Source: Pyrenopolyporus hunteri | Taxonomy: Eukaryota > Ascomycota > Sordariomycetes > Xylariales > Hypoxylaceae | Direction: 5' to 3' | Assembly: GCA_902806595.1 (NCBI GenBank) | Contig: CADCXC010000041.1 | Coordinates: forward strand, 310,001-374,000 | DNA length: 64,000 bases | Shown: positions 45,508 through 59,579 of the stretch, piece after piece | How the letters are laid out: each line of letters opens with the position of its first letter | Position numbering within the stretch: position 1 is the stretch's first letter | Program-made: the position numbers and the translations under genes | The notes under the pieces: model-generated | What the model was told of the DNA's origin: nothing | Database searches by the model: none | The model's input: the letters and a program-made list of their open reading frames with translations, nothing else

Positions 45508-47498
45508 TCAATGACTGCGCCTGCTGTTGTTATCTTGTTGACCACGGCGGTTGGGAAAGAAGCTATACCGCCGGTTGTAATGATACGTAGACGAATTCTC
45601 CTTTATCCATTCCGCGTCTTTTCCTCTCACCTTCATATCTGGATCCTTCGCTACCCGTAATAGTAGGGCACGCTTCACCGGCATGCCCCACACCGAGTAG
45701 CCCTTTTTCATGCTTGAAAGAACGGTCTTTCGTAGAATGTCGGTGAAGGTCCGGGGATCCGGTATTTTGGGAAGACCCATTTCCCTCAGGAAGGCTGGGA
45801 AGTTGTCAATAGTGTGTAGGCGGCGAATGGCCTGCGATAATTCTTGAGCCGCATTGCGCGGGGGAGCACCTCGACGGTCGAAGAGCTCGTCGCGAACCTG
45901 TGTCAGAGGTTTATTATGAGACGGCCGCGCCGTGCGTCGGAACAGCTCCGAGAACATGAGAAGTCTGTAGGAGGTCCGCGAACCCCGGAAAGTCTCGTTA
46001 AGACGATAAGCCGACACCGCGTCCTGCTCCATGTATGAGAGTTCGGGCTTATCGGCCCCCTTTTGGTCGAAGAGCCATACGACATTTCTCGTAATTGCTT
46101 CAGTTATAATGGACCTTATGAGCCCAGGGGTAACCTCGACGTCGGATATTAATAAAGCAATGAGGAGATGCCCTAAGTTAGGGCAGTCGACCTTGGATTG
46201 CTTTCCGCTCATGAACTTCCGCAGAAGGGAGTTAGAGTGCTCGACCAGACTATGATCTTCGGTGGCAAGACAGACCAATAAATGGAAAAGATGGAAATAT
46301 GAATCAATGGCCTTCTCTGATGCGTGACGAAGGTTAGTCTTGGAGGAGTAATGGCTCTCGGCATGAACCGAAACCTTGTTGAGCCTAACGACGACGTCAT
46401 TCATGAACGTGAACAGCACTTGAGCCTCGGAAAAGGGTCCACCGCTTTTGACTTCGGGTTTCATAGCACGCAGGGCGACTTCAACGTGGCTCTTGACGGA
46501 GTGCCAATGCTGGCGTGTGATTGGTAGAGGGAGCCAATGCTGAAATTTGAGGCCGTTGACCGCCGCCCGAATTTGCCAATGTCTAAAGGCTTCTTGGGAG
46601 AGGAGATCGAACTCGGAAGCAATGTGGCCGCGTACGATCGATACACCCACTCCAAGTTTGACGGACTGATAATCCTGCTTCAGGCAGAAACACTGGAGTT
46701 CGCGTTGTCTTACCAGATCGAAGTCCCTGACAATGTCACTAATCCTCGACCAGGCGGCCGCGAAATGTGTCAGATCTTCGAATTCCAGCGGCTCGAGAAT
46801 GAGTAAAATCAGCTCGTCTGGTAGGTGTTGGATACCACGTATCGTCGGTTGGCCAGGTCGAATTGCTACCGAATCAACGTGTATCTCTTGCGTTTGGTCC
46901 CGGATCGATGGTTCGGTACCGAACCTTGAAGTGTAGGCCACTGGCTCGGATCGGTACTGACGCGCGCATCGTAAGTGCGAGGTGCGGCGCCCACTGGCCG
47001 AGAGAAGCGAGCGTTACTCTCGCCGAAGTTGCAACGGCCACACCGAAATGAATCGCATAGATGTTTATCGCGGCTCCGGTGGTCGGCCAGATCCTTTTTT
47101 CCACCATAGTCTTGTTCAAGACTTTCGCTAGAAAAGAAGCTAAGCATTTGAATTGCTATGCCCTTGAGAGTGTATGCGGGTGTATGTTCGTCATCGCGGC
47201 GTAGAATAGAAGCGCAAATGAAATTACCGAAGACGTTAGGATGTATAACGTCCGAGTTCATCAGGATGGTAGGCGGGCGAATAGGGTACCAGATTGAAAA
47301 GAATATAGTGAGGTGCAGGGGTTTATAGTTTGGGGGGTTGAGGATTAAGCATGCCTGTGTGAGATCGTCGTTGGCTATATGCAAGGTGATATTCGGATAG
47401 GGCTTCTCCACGAGCTCCTTGATGTCTGACAGAAGCCGTTGTCGTCGAAAAGGGGCGCCAGCGTCTTGTTTAGGGTCGTAATCTGGTTGACGGGACAT
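45508..47498 (-). CDS. E2 ubiquitin-conjugating (UBC) domain fused to an F-box domain
   Basis: Exon 1 is 47498-46925, the intron 46924-46866 (59 nt, GTTCGG...CGGTAG, with TTGAT near the branch position), and exon 2 46865-45508, giving 643 aa. Residues about 15-135 form a UBC fold: FRRQRLLSDIKELVEKPYPN, LHLTIFFSIWYPIRPPTILM, then HPNVFGNFICASIL. That segment contains the HPN motif (86-88) and a Cys (95) at the catalytic position. A C-x2-C (CGRC, 153-156) follows. Residues about 203-245 form an F-box: QHLPDELILLILEPLEFEDL. The rest is helical, with LQCFCLKQDYQSVKLGVGV and HWLPLPITRQHW. The two parts lie in different frames and only the short intron joins them, so without the splice they would look like two overlapping genes. 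From memory the same fusion exists in other ascomycetes. Confidence 0.85.
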
Positions 47499-48495
47499 GA
47501 TGGTAGCCTCTGGTGAAAGCCTCACCAGGAGCAGGTCGAGAAATCGAAATCTCCACTCTATTCGGAATGACTGTCTCGGAGATTCACTACAGCGGTAGAC
47601 TCGAGGTATGTTTTTTTTTATTAGGGATATCTTTAGGAGAGATATCGACCGGAGTCGCGGTAGTTAGATTGATATGGAAGTTAGACGAGTTGATATGAAG
47701 TGAGCTGACTGGAACCTGGACGACTTAAATAGCTACTTGACTACCTACATGCCTAAGGCATATTGTCATTTTCAAACCTCGACAGATCAGGAAGAATAGT
47801 CTAGTAAAGGCGAAATGGAATCCCCACAATACCTATCATAAAGGAAATACAGGCGGTAATAGGTATTCTCAGGCATATGGGGCAGTATGATAGGTTGACC
47901 TTTGACCTTTTGACTCATTCCGGTCATTGAAAATCGTAGCGGAGGCTCTGTACCCCTGGTTATTTTGCCTTTTTCAGCTCGCCGTTCGGATGATCCCCAT
48001 CGTGGCAGTGTTAGTTCCTCTCTATTAGTCTTTATCGATTGGAGAGGTTCAGTATTAGGCCGCCAGGCAGCCAGAATACGGGGGCCGTTACGCCTAGATT
48101 AGGGCACTTAGTAGGCGGTGGATATATCACATAAGATATACCTTTCAAACTTGTGGTAAAAGCTTCCATGCTTCTACCTTAGGATACCTACGAAATAGAC
48201 AATCGACAAAGCTGTACGCGGATGTAAGTGTTCTGGCACGGATTATAGCCACGAAGGAAACATTGATTTAGGTAGACCTAAGGATTGATTGATTTAGTTG
48301 TTCCCTGATTTGGCACGCCGTTGACCAGCCCCAGGTAAGCACCATACCCTTCCCCAAGCCCCCCTCCGAGATCCGCGAATTTTACTCCAGCGGCTGAACT
48401 TAGTGGGATAGCGGGACACTAAGCGCTCCGGAGAACAAAAACAAGCCGTCCCAGGCAGGTACAGTGACCAACCATTTTTATTCGACGTTCCCTTT
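47499..48495. other. Intergenic transition from normal DNA to the AT-rich block
   Basis: Base composition is still ordinary here and falls abruptly at about 48500. I see no gene. A short inverted pair (CTTAGTG/CACTAAG) lies near 48398-48424, close to the boundary. Confidence 0.5.
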
Positions 48496-51400
48496 ATTTC
48501 CCGCTAAAACTTTTTAACTTATAAAGTCATTAAAAAAAAGTAATGAAATGGGAGAATTCCACTATATATAAAATCGAATAAAAGCTAACTATATTTCGCC
48601 TTTAAATTTTTAATTTTTATTTCGAAAAAACCTTCGTCGTTTTACATTTAAAACGAATATTATTAAAATAATCCCCGTTTTTAATTAAATAAAAGTCGTT
48701 TTTAAAAAGGTAAAAATATATACCTTTTAATTAATATAATATTACTTAATACGTAAAAATTTATCTAAATAATATTTTAAATTATAACATTAATTTTATT
48801 TAAATTTTATTAAAAGTAAATATTTAAATATTTTTTTTTAAAAAAAAAATTCGTGTTTTTAATAATTTTATAAAATTAATGAGTTTTAATAAAAAATAAA
48901 AAGTTATTAAATAATAAAAATAAATTATTATAATTATTTATTTATTTATTTATAAGTTAAAACGATAAATTATTTAATTTAAATCGTTAAATTATTAAAA
49001 TTTATAATTTTATAATTTAATTATATAATAAATTTATATTATACGTTATATTATATTTTTAAACGTTAAATTTATTATAATTATAAAGTATTTTAAGGTA
49101 TTTAATATATTATTTTATAATAAAATTATTATAATAAATTAATAAATTAATAAATTTAATTAAATAATTTACCGTTAATTAAAATAAATAATTTTAAATT
49201 TATTAAATATATAATTATATATATATAAGTTTTTATAATAATAAATAATTTATAAAATAATATAATGATAAAAATTAAATATAGGAATAATTTTTTATAT
49301 TATACGTTACACCCTACACTTATACGCGTTTAAAAAATAGGGTGGATATATTTTAATTAAAAATAAATATAAAATTATAAAAAAAAAACATAAACATTCG
49401 TAATTAAAAAATAAAAAGTATTTAAAAAAATAAAATTAATTAAAAAATAAATTAATAAATTTACGAAATAAATTTATTAATTATTTTTCATTTAATTATT
49501 TTAATTACTACACTTAAAAATAAATTTATTTTTATTATAAAAATAAAGATTTATTTTCGATTTAAAAAATATCGAAATTTAAATTAATCTTATAAATATT
49601 TATTTTTATAATTTTTTATTTTATAATATTTTAATCGTTATTTTTTATATTAAAAATAAATAAAAATAATTTTAATTTTAAATCTTTTCGAATATTTTCG
49701 TTAATATTATCATTTAATTAATTAATATATTATATAAGTTAAAGTCGTTTAAATAATAAATTAATTAAAATGTTTTCGTTATTATTTTTTAAAATATATA
49801 AATTATATAAATTATTTTAATAAAATTCGTAAAATTTAATATTAAATAAATTAATAAAATATATATCGTCGTTAATTTATTTTATATAATCTAAACTTTT
49901 ATAATTAATATTTTCTTCGAATGTAATTTGAAAACATTTTTCATTATTTTATAACGTAATAAAAAATTTAACTTATAATTTAAAAAATTTATTTTTTACA
50001 TTTTTTTATATAAAACTTTATTTATATTTATCGATAAATTTCGATAAAAAAATAAAAAATTTAACGTTTTTAACGTTACGAAAAAATAATAACGTAACGT
50101 TAAAAAATAAAAATTAAATAAATCGAATAAAAAAATACTTTATAAAAACGTATTAAAAAAAAATAATATATATTATTATATTAATTTATTATTTATAAGA
50201 TAATATTATATATTTTATCGAAATAATATAATATATACGTTCGTAATTTAAATATATTTTTCGTTTTAAATTTCGATTTTAAAATTAAAAATAAATTATT
50301 ATAATTAAAAAATCGATAAATATTATAATAAAATAAAATAAAATTATAAATTTCATATAAAATGTTATTTTTTTCGATTATAATTATATTTTTTATATAT
50401 TTTTATATATTATTTACTATAAATCATTTTTTAACATTAAATAAAATTATATAAACGTAATTAAATTTAATTATATCTTTAATAATACGGTAAAATTTAA
50501 TATAAATTTTATAAATTAAAATAATAATCGAAAATATAAATAAAAATTTTTAATTATTTATAACGTAATTAAATATAAAAGTAACATTTAAAATAAAATA
50601 ATTATTTATATTTAATCGATAAAATATTTTAATTTATAACGCGCGTTACGATTATAAAATAAATTTTATTTTACTTTTAAAAAATATTTATTTTTCGAAA
50701 TTTAAAATAATAAAATATTTTTAATTTATAAATAAAATTATTAATTAATTTTAATTATATTATAATTTATAAAAATATAATTTATTATTTAATCGTTTAA
50801 ATATATAAAAATAATATCGTTTATTATTATTTAAAATTAAAAAAATATTATCGTCGAGTATTTTTATGTAAAAGTTATAATTAAATAACATAAATATCGA
50901 AAAAAAAAATTATTATCGTTTTTATTTTTACGATTATTTTTTTTTTATTTTCGTGTTAAACATTTTTAACGACGATATAATATATGTAATATATTATTAT
51001 ATAATGTAATTTTTTATTATTAAATGTATGTAAGTTAAATAATAAATAAAAATTAATAGAATATTTTAAATAATAAATATTAAAAATTCGAAAAAAATGT
51101 TTATTACTTTTATATAATAAAATTTTAAATAATTTAAAATATCGAAACGTTATATTAAAAATATATAAATTTTTTAAATTTAACGAAAAAAATTTAATAA
51201 TTTATAATATTAATTTTTTATTATAATTTAACATTATTAATAAAAAATAAAATTAAAAATATAAAAATAAAAATATTATTTAATGTTCGTAATTTATATA
51301 ACGTAAATATATAAAAAAATAAATACGTAATTTATAAATAATTTATAAAAAATGTATATAATTTACGCCTTAATATTAATTTTATTAAATATTTAAATAA

Positions 51401-54400
51401 TATTTTTACATATTATTTACGTAAATATTTTTTCTTTTTTTTTTTTATCGTATATTAATATAAAATTTTAAACTTTATTAACTTTAATAATTCGATTATT
51501 TATATAATTTAAATCATTCGAAATAATGTTCGTTTTTATTTATTATCTCGATTATCTTAAAATATATTAACTACTTTTAAAATTTCCCGCGTTAAATAAC
51601 GACGATATTAATTATAATTTAAATTATTACACTTATTATATTTTAATCGATAATATTTAAATTATTAAAAACGATGTAAACTATTTTTACTTTAATTTTT
51701 TTAATTAACTTAATAATTTGCGATTTATATAATTAATTAATAATATTTTATATAACGAAAAATATTAATTTTATATTTTTCGATTTTTCGAAAATTTTAT
51801 AAATATATTATAATTAAATTATTCGATTTAATATTAATTAATTATTAAACATTTTATTTTATAACTTTTAATTTCGATTATTAATTATTTTCTTATAATA
51901 ATTTATTTTTATTTTAATATAATTTCGATATTTTACGCGTTTTTAACGATAAAATTAAATATTTAAAGATTAAAAAATAAAAATATACGATATTTTATAA
52001 CGAATATTATCGAATTATATAATTATATTACGATTACGAATAAATTTATATAATTTTTAAAAAATAAAAATTTTAATTTTTTTATAATAAAATAAATATT
52101 TACGGTTAAAAAATCCTTTTATTTATAAACGATATTAAAAATATTTTTTTTTTACGTATCGATATTTATAAAATATTTAATCGAAAAAAGTTTATATCGA
52201 TGTTTAAATTAAAAGATAATAATTACATGTTAATTTTTTACGTATTTTATTTATTTCGATTATTATATAAATAAAAAACTTTATTTTATAATAGGGAATT
52301 TTATTAATTTTACGGGGTAAATTTTAAGTATTTATTTATTTAATTTATATGGATAATCTTCGATAATATAATTACGCGATTTTTCGAAATTTCGAAAACG
52401 AATCGATTTATTTTTTTCGTTTTCGAAAATATTATTAATAATAATTTTACGGTATTTTTTAAAAATATAACGGTATTATTCGTTTCGTAAATATTTTAAT
52501 TATTTAAAAATAAACCATTTATTTTAAATAAATATTTTTACTTTTAAATTTACGATAATAATAACGACGATAATTTTAACGATCGTAAAAATAAATTATA
52601 TTAACATTATTTCGTTAATAAAAGGATTATAATACGTTAAAACGATAAAAATAATAATTTATTTAACGATAATAATAACGAATTTAAAAAAAGTTATTTT
52701 ATAATTAAAAATAAAATACCTCGATTATTTAAATCGATTAATAACGTTTTAAATAATAATATATATAATAATATAAATAATAAAAATAACGTTAAATTAA
52801 ATGTTTATAATGTAAATTCGAAATAAATTATCCCTTTTAAATGTATAAAATAATATTAATATAATATTAATAAAAAAAATAAATATAATAACGGTAATTA
52901 TAATAATTTTTTAATGTATATTATAATTCGATGCGATAATCCATCCCTATTAAATAATCGGCATCGAAGTTTCGAACGGTTTCGTCGTTATTAACGTTTT
53001 TATATATTTTTTTTCCTTTTTTTTTTTTTATAATATTAACGAAATTTTATTTTAACTTTTAATATTATATATCGTGTTTATAAATATATATAATATACTT
53101 AAATTTTACTTCGTTTATTTTTATTTTTATAAATAATTTTAATATTAAATAACATTTTATAATAATTTACTTTTTAAATAACCTTCGAAAGTAGTTTATA
53201 TATTAAATATTATTTAATTAATTTTATAATTTATTATAAATATTTATTACGGTGTTATATAATCGTTTAACGTTATTTATTAATCGGTAATGAAATGTAA
53301 GATAATTTCGTTATTCGTTATACGTATATAAAACTATAATTTAAAAAACCGCGATTATTTAACGGGGTTAAATAATTAATAACGAAAAAAAAAACATTTA
53401 TAAATTATAATTTATTTATCCCCTATTTCTTTTATTAAATTAAAGTAAAATAAAATAATAATTATTTATAAATGTTAATAATTCGGTAAAAAAAAAATCT
53501 TAATAAAAATCGATTATTTTAAATATTATATATATTTATTTTAAACTACGGCGTATATTTATTTTCGTATAACTATACTTTTTATCGAATAACTTTTAAT
53601 TTATTAATATTTTATTATAATTAATTTAAATTATATTTAATTTTATTTAATTCGTTTCGATATTAAATTATTTTTTTATAAAATATTTCGTTTAATATTA
53701 ATAATAATTATTTACCTTCGATAATATAATATTTTAAATAATCTTTTAAAGTATAATAATTTTTTTTATATAAATTTAATAGATTATATTAAATAAAGTT
53801 TAAAGGGTATCGTATAAATTATTCGTTATAAAATTATTATATTTTCGAAGTTAAAAAATTATTAAAATTATATTTTTTTAACGATTTTTATAATTTTATA
53901 TTAATCGTATTAAATTAAAATTCGTTTTATTAATTATATTTATGACGAAATTAATTACATCGCCGTTTATATTAAATTATATGTGATAAACGTAGTTAAT
54001 TTTTCGATAATTTTTTCGATATAAACGTAATACGGTGATTATTTTATTATTCGATAAATTTAATATATTTTCGTTTTAAAATATTATTATAAATAATATA
54101 AAGTGTTATTTAATTAATAATATTATTATAATCGAATATATTATTATTTATTAAAAATTTAAAATATATTTATAAATATTAAATTAATTTTTATATTATA
54201 ATTATTAAAATATTTTATAAAAATTTATAATTTAACGTTTTATTACGTTTTTAAATAATTATACTTATTATTATTTAATTTTTTTATTTTATTTATTAAA
54301 ATTTTATTTATAAAATTCGAAAATTCGATAACTTTATTATTAAATCGTTTTATTTTTATTTAAATTAATTATAACTACTTTTAATTTATTATGTATAATT

Positions 54401-57400
54401 AATATAAATTATGCGAATGTTATAAAAAATATTTTAACGTTGTAATCTATTCGAATTAACTATAATCGAAACTTTAGTTTAATTATAAAAAAAAATATTA
54501 ATTTAATACGTTTACGAATAAAAAAGTAAATTTATTAACGTTATATTATAATATTATACGAAAATATATATTAATATTAATATAAATTTTAAATTTAACG
54601 AAACGAAATTTTTAATATTTATTTATAAACTATATATAATTAAAATCTAAAACCGTAAATATTTATTTCTTCGTTATTTTTTTAAATCGTTTTTTTTCGA
54701 AACGTTATTATACGGCTTTTAAATATTATTTTTTATAGATATTATAAATTAAATTACGGGTAATGTTTAATTTTAAATGTTTTTAAATAATCCTTTAAAT
54801 TTAATTTTTATTTAAGTTTCTAAGTAAATTTAATATTTATTAATAATTATTAAAAAACTTATATAATCGATTTTTAATATATTATTATTTATTTAAATCG
54901 TTAATTTTTTAAATTATATTATTTTTAAAGTAAATTTAAATTAAAAGCGGTAAATTAATTTTAACATTTTAAATACGTTATAAGTAATTTAAGATTTTTT
55001 TATTACGTATATTTTAATAATATATAAATTTATGTATATATTTTACGAATTTTTTAATATAAATGATTTATTTATAATAAAAATATCCCCATTATTATAA
55101 CTTTTATTCGAAAGATTATAACGATATATTAATTTTAAATCGTTTTTCTTTTAAATATTCGATAATTTAAAAATATAATAATTTTATTTAAAAAAATTAA
55201 AATATTTTTACTTTAATATCATCGATATTACACTTTTTTTAATGAATATTTTATTTAAATAAATATTATTAAAATATTTAATAATTAACTTTAAAATTAT
55301 ATTCGTTTTAAAATTTATAAAAAATTTATATTTATAAAATTTTATCATTTAAATATTAATTAACGATTAAATTTTTATATAATTTTAAATTTACTTTAAA
55401 TTATAATATATTAATTTTATTAACTTAAATATATAACTATCGAAAAAAAATAAAAATAAATAAAAAAAATAATTATAATAAAAGATTATAAATTAAAATA
55501 TAAAACTTTCCGTAATATTAATTAATATAAACAACATAAAATAATACGATTTATATCGATAAAAAGTTAAAAAAAATTTAATAATTAATTATATAAAATT
55601 ACTTATAAATCGCTCGTTTAATTATAAAGTTATATTTACTTAAACTCGTAATAATAAAACTTATATATAATATAAAAAAAACGTTTTTTACGGATATTAT
55701 TTAAATTTATTATAAAATTTTAACATGGTTTTAATTTAAAAATTTAAAATTAAATTACTTTAATTTATACATATTAATAATTAAATGTTTTAAAATATAA
55801 ATTAAAACTATTATTAAAAAATTAAATTACTTACTTTTTATAAAAAAAATACCTTTAATATATATTAATTAAAATAAATATATTTAAAATATTTAATTTT
55901 TTATAAATTATTAATTTAAATATATAATAAAAAAAGTGCTTTTATTTATAATTAAAAAATAATCATTAAAAATTATTAATAAAACGTTTTTATTAACGCG
56001 TAATAAAACGTATAATAAAATTTTTTAATTTTTATTAACGAAGTTCGATATTTTTTTTTAACGTATAATAAAATTTCCTTTAATAAATATTTCGATCTCG
56101 AATTAATATTTTACATTAATATTAATAATCGAACTTTAATTATTAATAATTAAACGGGATTTTAATTATCGATGGTAATTTTATTTAATTTTTAAAAACA
56201 TTACACAACACCGTAAAATCTTCGATAATAATAAATAAACTTTTATATTTAATCGAAATATTAAAACGTTCGAAATAATCGTTATTATATATAATAATAA
56301 TTAATTCGAAAAAAAAACCGGGGAAATAAAATTACTCATTATTTTATTTTACGATAATATCGTATTTAATATTAAAATAATTTATATAACGTATTTAAAT
56401 ATTTAAATAATAATTAATATCGTAAATTAATTTATTTAATATTCGATATTTTTAAATTTTTAATACGATTATTAAATCGATAAATATTATCTATACTTTA
56501 ATAATAATTAATTTCGACGTATATAAAAAAAATATAAAATAAATATTATTAAAAGTATATAATAAAAAAAAAATTTATTTTATAAAAAAATCATTTAATT
56601 TTTTAACGATAATTACCGTTAACGGTGTTTTATTTATTTCCTTTTTTTCCATTAATTTATTATTAACGAATGAAAAAAAAATACGAAAAGTTTAAAAAAT
56701 CATTAAATTTTTCGAATTTATTAAACCCGTTAAATTTATTATTTTTTTATTAATTTATTACTTTTTTAAGTTTAAATTTTACTATTATTTATACGCATCG
56801 ACTTAAATTTAATATTAAATTTTATTATATATAACTTTAAATTAATTTTATTACGAGTAGAAAAATTAAGTATAATTTAATTACGTTAAATAATTTTTTT
56901 TTATTTAATATCGAAGCGATTATTATAAATATATTAAAAGGGTATAATAATGTATAAAAAAAAACGTTCGTTATAAAATAAATAAAGAAATTTATTTTAA
57001 ACGAAGTAATATAATAATTAAATTATAAATTAAATCATTTTTTTATTAATATTATATTAATAATGTCGAAAAAAAGATAACACTTATTTTAACTTACGTA
57101 ATAAAAATTTATATATTCATTAAAAACCTTATTTAATATTACGTTAATATTTATTAATATAAAGTAAACGAACGTTATAATTTTTTATTTTAAACTTTTT
57201 TATTTTTTATACGATTAATTTATAAATAATATAATTTTTAAATTTAATTTTAATAAATAAAAACTTTAAAAATAAATTAAAAATATAAAATTTATTTCGA
57301 AGGTAATTTTATCGCGATTTAATAAAATTACTTTATTATAATTAAAAAATTATAAAAAAATAAAAATAAATTATTTATTAAATTTAAAAATAAACCTTTA

Positions 57401-58856
57401 AAAAATTTTAAAAAACGTTATTATATATATATTATTTACGATTTATATAATTATATATCGAAATCGTATAAAACCCCTTCCTTAAAAATATAATATTAAT
57501 AATTTATTATTTTCCTTTTATTTATTTATATTTATATAAAAAATCGTAATTTAAAATAAAAATTCGAATAATAATTCATTTTTTAATAATTTAAAATTTC
57601 CGTCATCGTAATTAAATTTCGATTCGTATTTTATTTCGTTATCGTTATTTAATAAATTACGAAAAATAATTCCTTTAAATTAAAATAAAAAATCGTTTTA
57701 AATTTATTTCTAAATATATAATAAAACGATAAAAACTAATTAATTTTTTAAAATTAATTAAAAAAGTCATTAATATTTAATAAGAAATAATTAAACTTAT
57801 TATACATATTAATATTTTATCGACACGAGTTTTTATCGATTTTATATCTATTAATAACGACTTTTTAAATATTATAATCGTCACCGAAAAAAAAAATGGT
57901 TTTTTTCATTATAAAAATTAAAAAAATTAAAATAAAACGAGATAATTATATTAATATAACGGGTAAAATAAATTATAAATTTTAATGAAAATTTACTTAT
58001 AACGATTAATATTATATCGATTAAAAAAATCCCCGTATTTTATAATTATTAAATTATTATTAAACGAATTATTTAAACGGGGAAGTTAAATATATCGTTT
58101 TTAAACGAAAAGTCGAGAAAATCTATACGAAATATTATAATTATTATTAATAAAAAACGATTTAATAATTTTTCGTAAAATTTAAAATTATTTATTATAT
58201 TAAAAAAATTAAATCCTCGTATCGAATTATCGTTAATTAACGAAAAGTCGTATTTATTTATCGACGTCGACGTAAATTTTATTATCGTTTTAAATTTTTA
58301 TAATTATAATTATTTTAATAAAATACTTATTAATAAATTTTTTATACTTTTATTTATACATTTTTTATAATAACGTAATACGTTTATTAAAAAGCGTAAA
58401 ATTATGTAATCGTTAATTAAATTTATTAAATTTATAAGTCGTAATTTTCGATTAATTAATATCGACGAAAACTTTAATAATAACTTGTAAAAAAGTTAAA
58501 ATTAATTAATTTCGTAATTTATTTAAAAAATATTAAATAATAAATATAATATTTACCGATAAACATTATTATTTAAATTTAAATATTATAAAAAATTTAT
58601 ACGTAAAAAACTTTTATAAATTCATTAAAATTAAATAAATTAAATTAAAATAATTTATCGATATAATTACAACGATAATATATTATTTTAATCGATGTTT
58701 ATAAATATATACTTATATTTTTTTAATTTTTTTTTCTCGTTTTTTTTTTAAAATATATAAGTTTATTAAATTAAATATTTAAATAAATATGTAATTTTTA
58801 TTTATAATTTTAATATTTAAATATTTATAAAAAAATACGATTTTAATATAACACGG

Positions 58857-58860
<4 letters not shown>

Positions 58861-58898
<38 letters not shown>
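58861..58898. repeat. (TTA)n trinucleotide microsatellite
   Basis: About 12 uninterrupted TTA units lie within the AT-rich block. Confidence 0.9.
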
Positions 58899-59345
58899 TT
58901 ATGTGTTTATTTTTTATTACGTTATTAATTATTCGACGCTGTTAAAACATCGTATAACGTCGCGATATAAATTTTATTTTTACGATTAAATAAATATAAA
59001 TAAAATTTTAAATCGAATTTATGTAAATATTTATTTATTTAATAAATTTATTTAAATTTTAATCGAAATTTATTTTTTATTTTAAAATAAAAATTTAATA
59101 TTTAAAATTAAAAAGAAAAATAAAATAATTAATAAAAACGAAAAACGATTAATAAAATCGATTCGAATTATAATTAATTTAAATTTTTTAATGTAATTTA
59201 ACACATTTTATTTTAAAAATTAAAATACATTTTTTAAAATAAATTTAATTTTTATAACTATTATTTTAACTATAATTTTTATTATAATTTATATTACGAT
59301 TTAATTTTTTATAATTTTTTTTATTTAATAATTTTTATTACGTAT

Positions 59346-59430
59346 ATTAATTATTATATTAATTATTATATTAATTATTATATTAATTATTATATTAATT
59401 ATTATATTAATTATTATATTTATTATTATA
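59346..59430. repeat. 12-bp tandem repeat, AT-only units
   Basis: About seven copies of ATTAATTATTAT in tandem, directly adjoining the 15-bp array on the right. The Ile/Asn-repeat open frame crossing it is a consequence of the period. Confidence 0.85.
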
Positions 59431-59579
59431 TCGATTACCGTTATATCGATTATTATTATATCGATTACCGTTATATCGACTACCGTTACATTAATTATCG
59501 TTATATTAACCATTATTATATTAATTATTATTATATTAATTATTATTACATCGATGTTATTATATTAACCGTTATTATA
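59431..59579. repeat. 15-bp tandem array with units differing by transitions
   Basis: There are ten units, nine of 15 bp and one of 14 bp. Examples are TCGACTACCGTTACA, TCGATTACCGTTATA, TTAATTATCGTTATA, TTAACCATTATTATA and TTAATTATTATTATA. Apart from the short ninth unit, the variation is between C and T or G and A at fixed positions. The most GC-rich unit therefore probably lies closest to the original sequence. Confidence 0.85.

Noticed and set aside
46866..46941. Frameshift or two overlapping genes at the UBC/F-box junction
   Set aside because: A 59-nt GT-AG intron joins both frames exactly in phase, which is simpler than a frameshift.
59325..59513. Ile/Asn-repeat open frame in the AT-rich block
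   Set aside because: It is produced by the 12- and 15-bp tandem arrays; there is no other coding signal.
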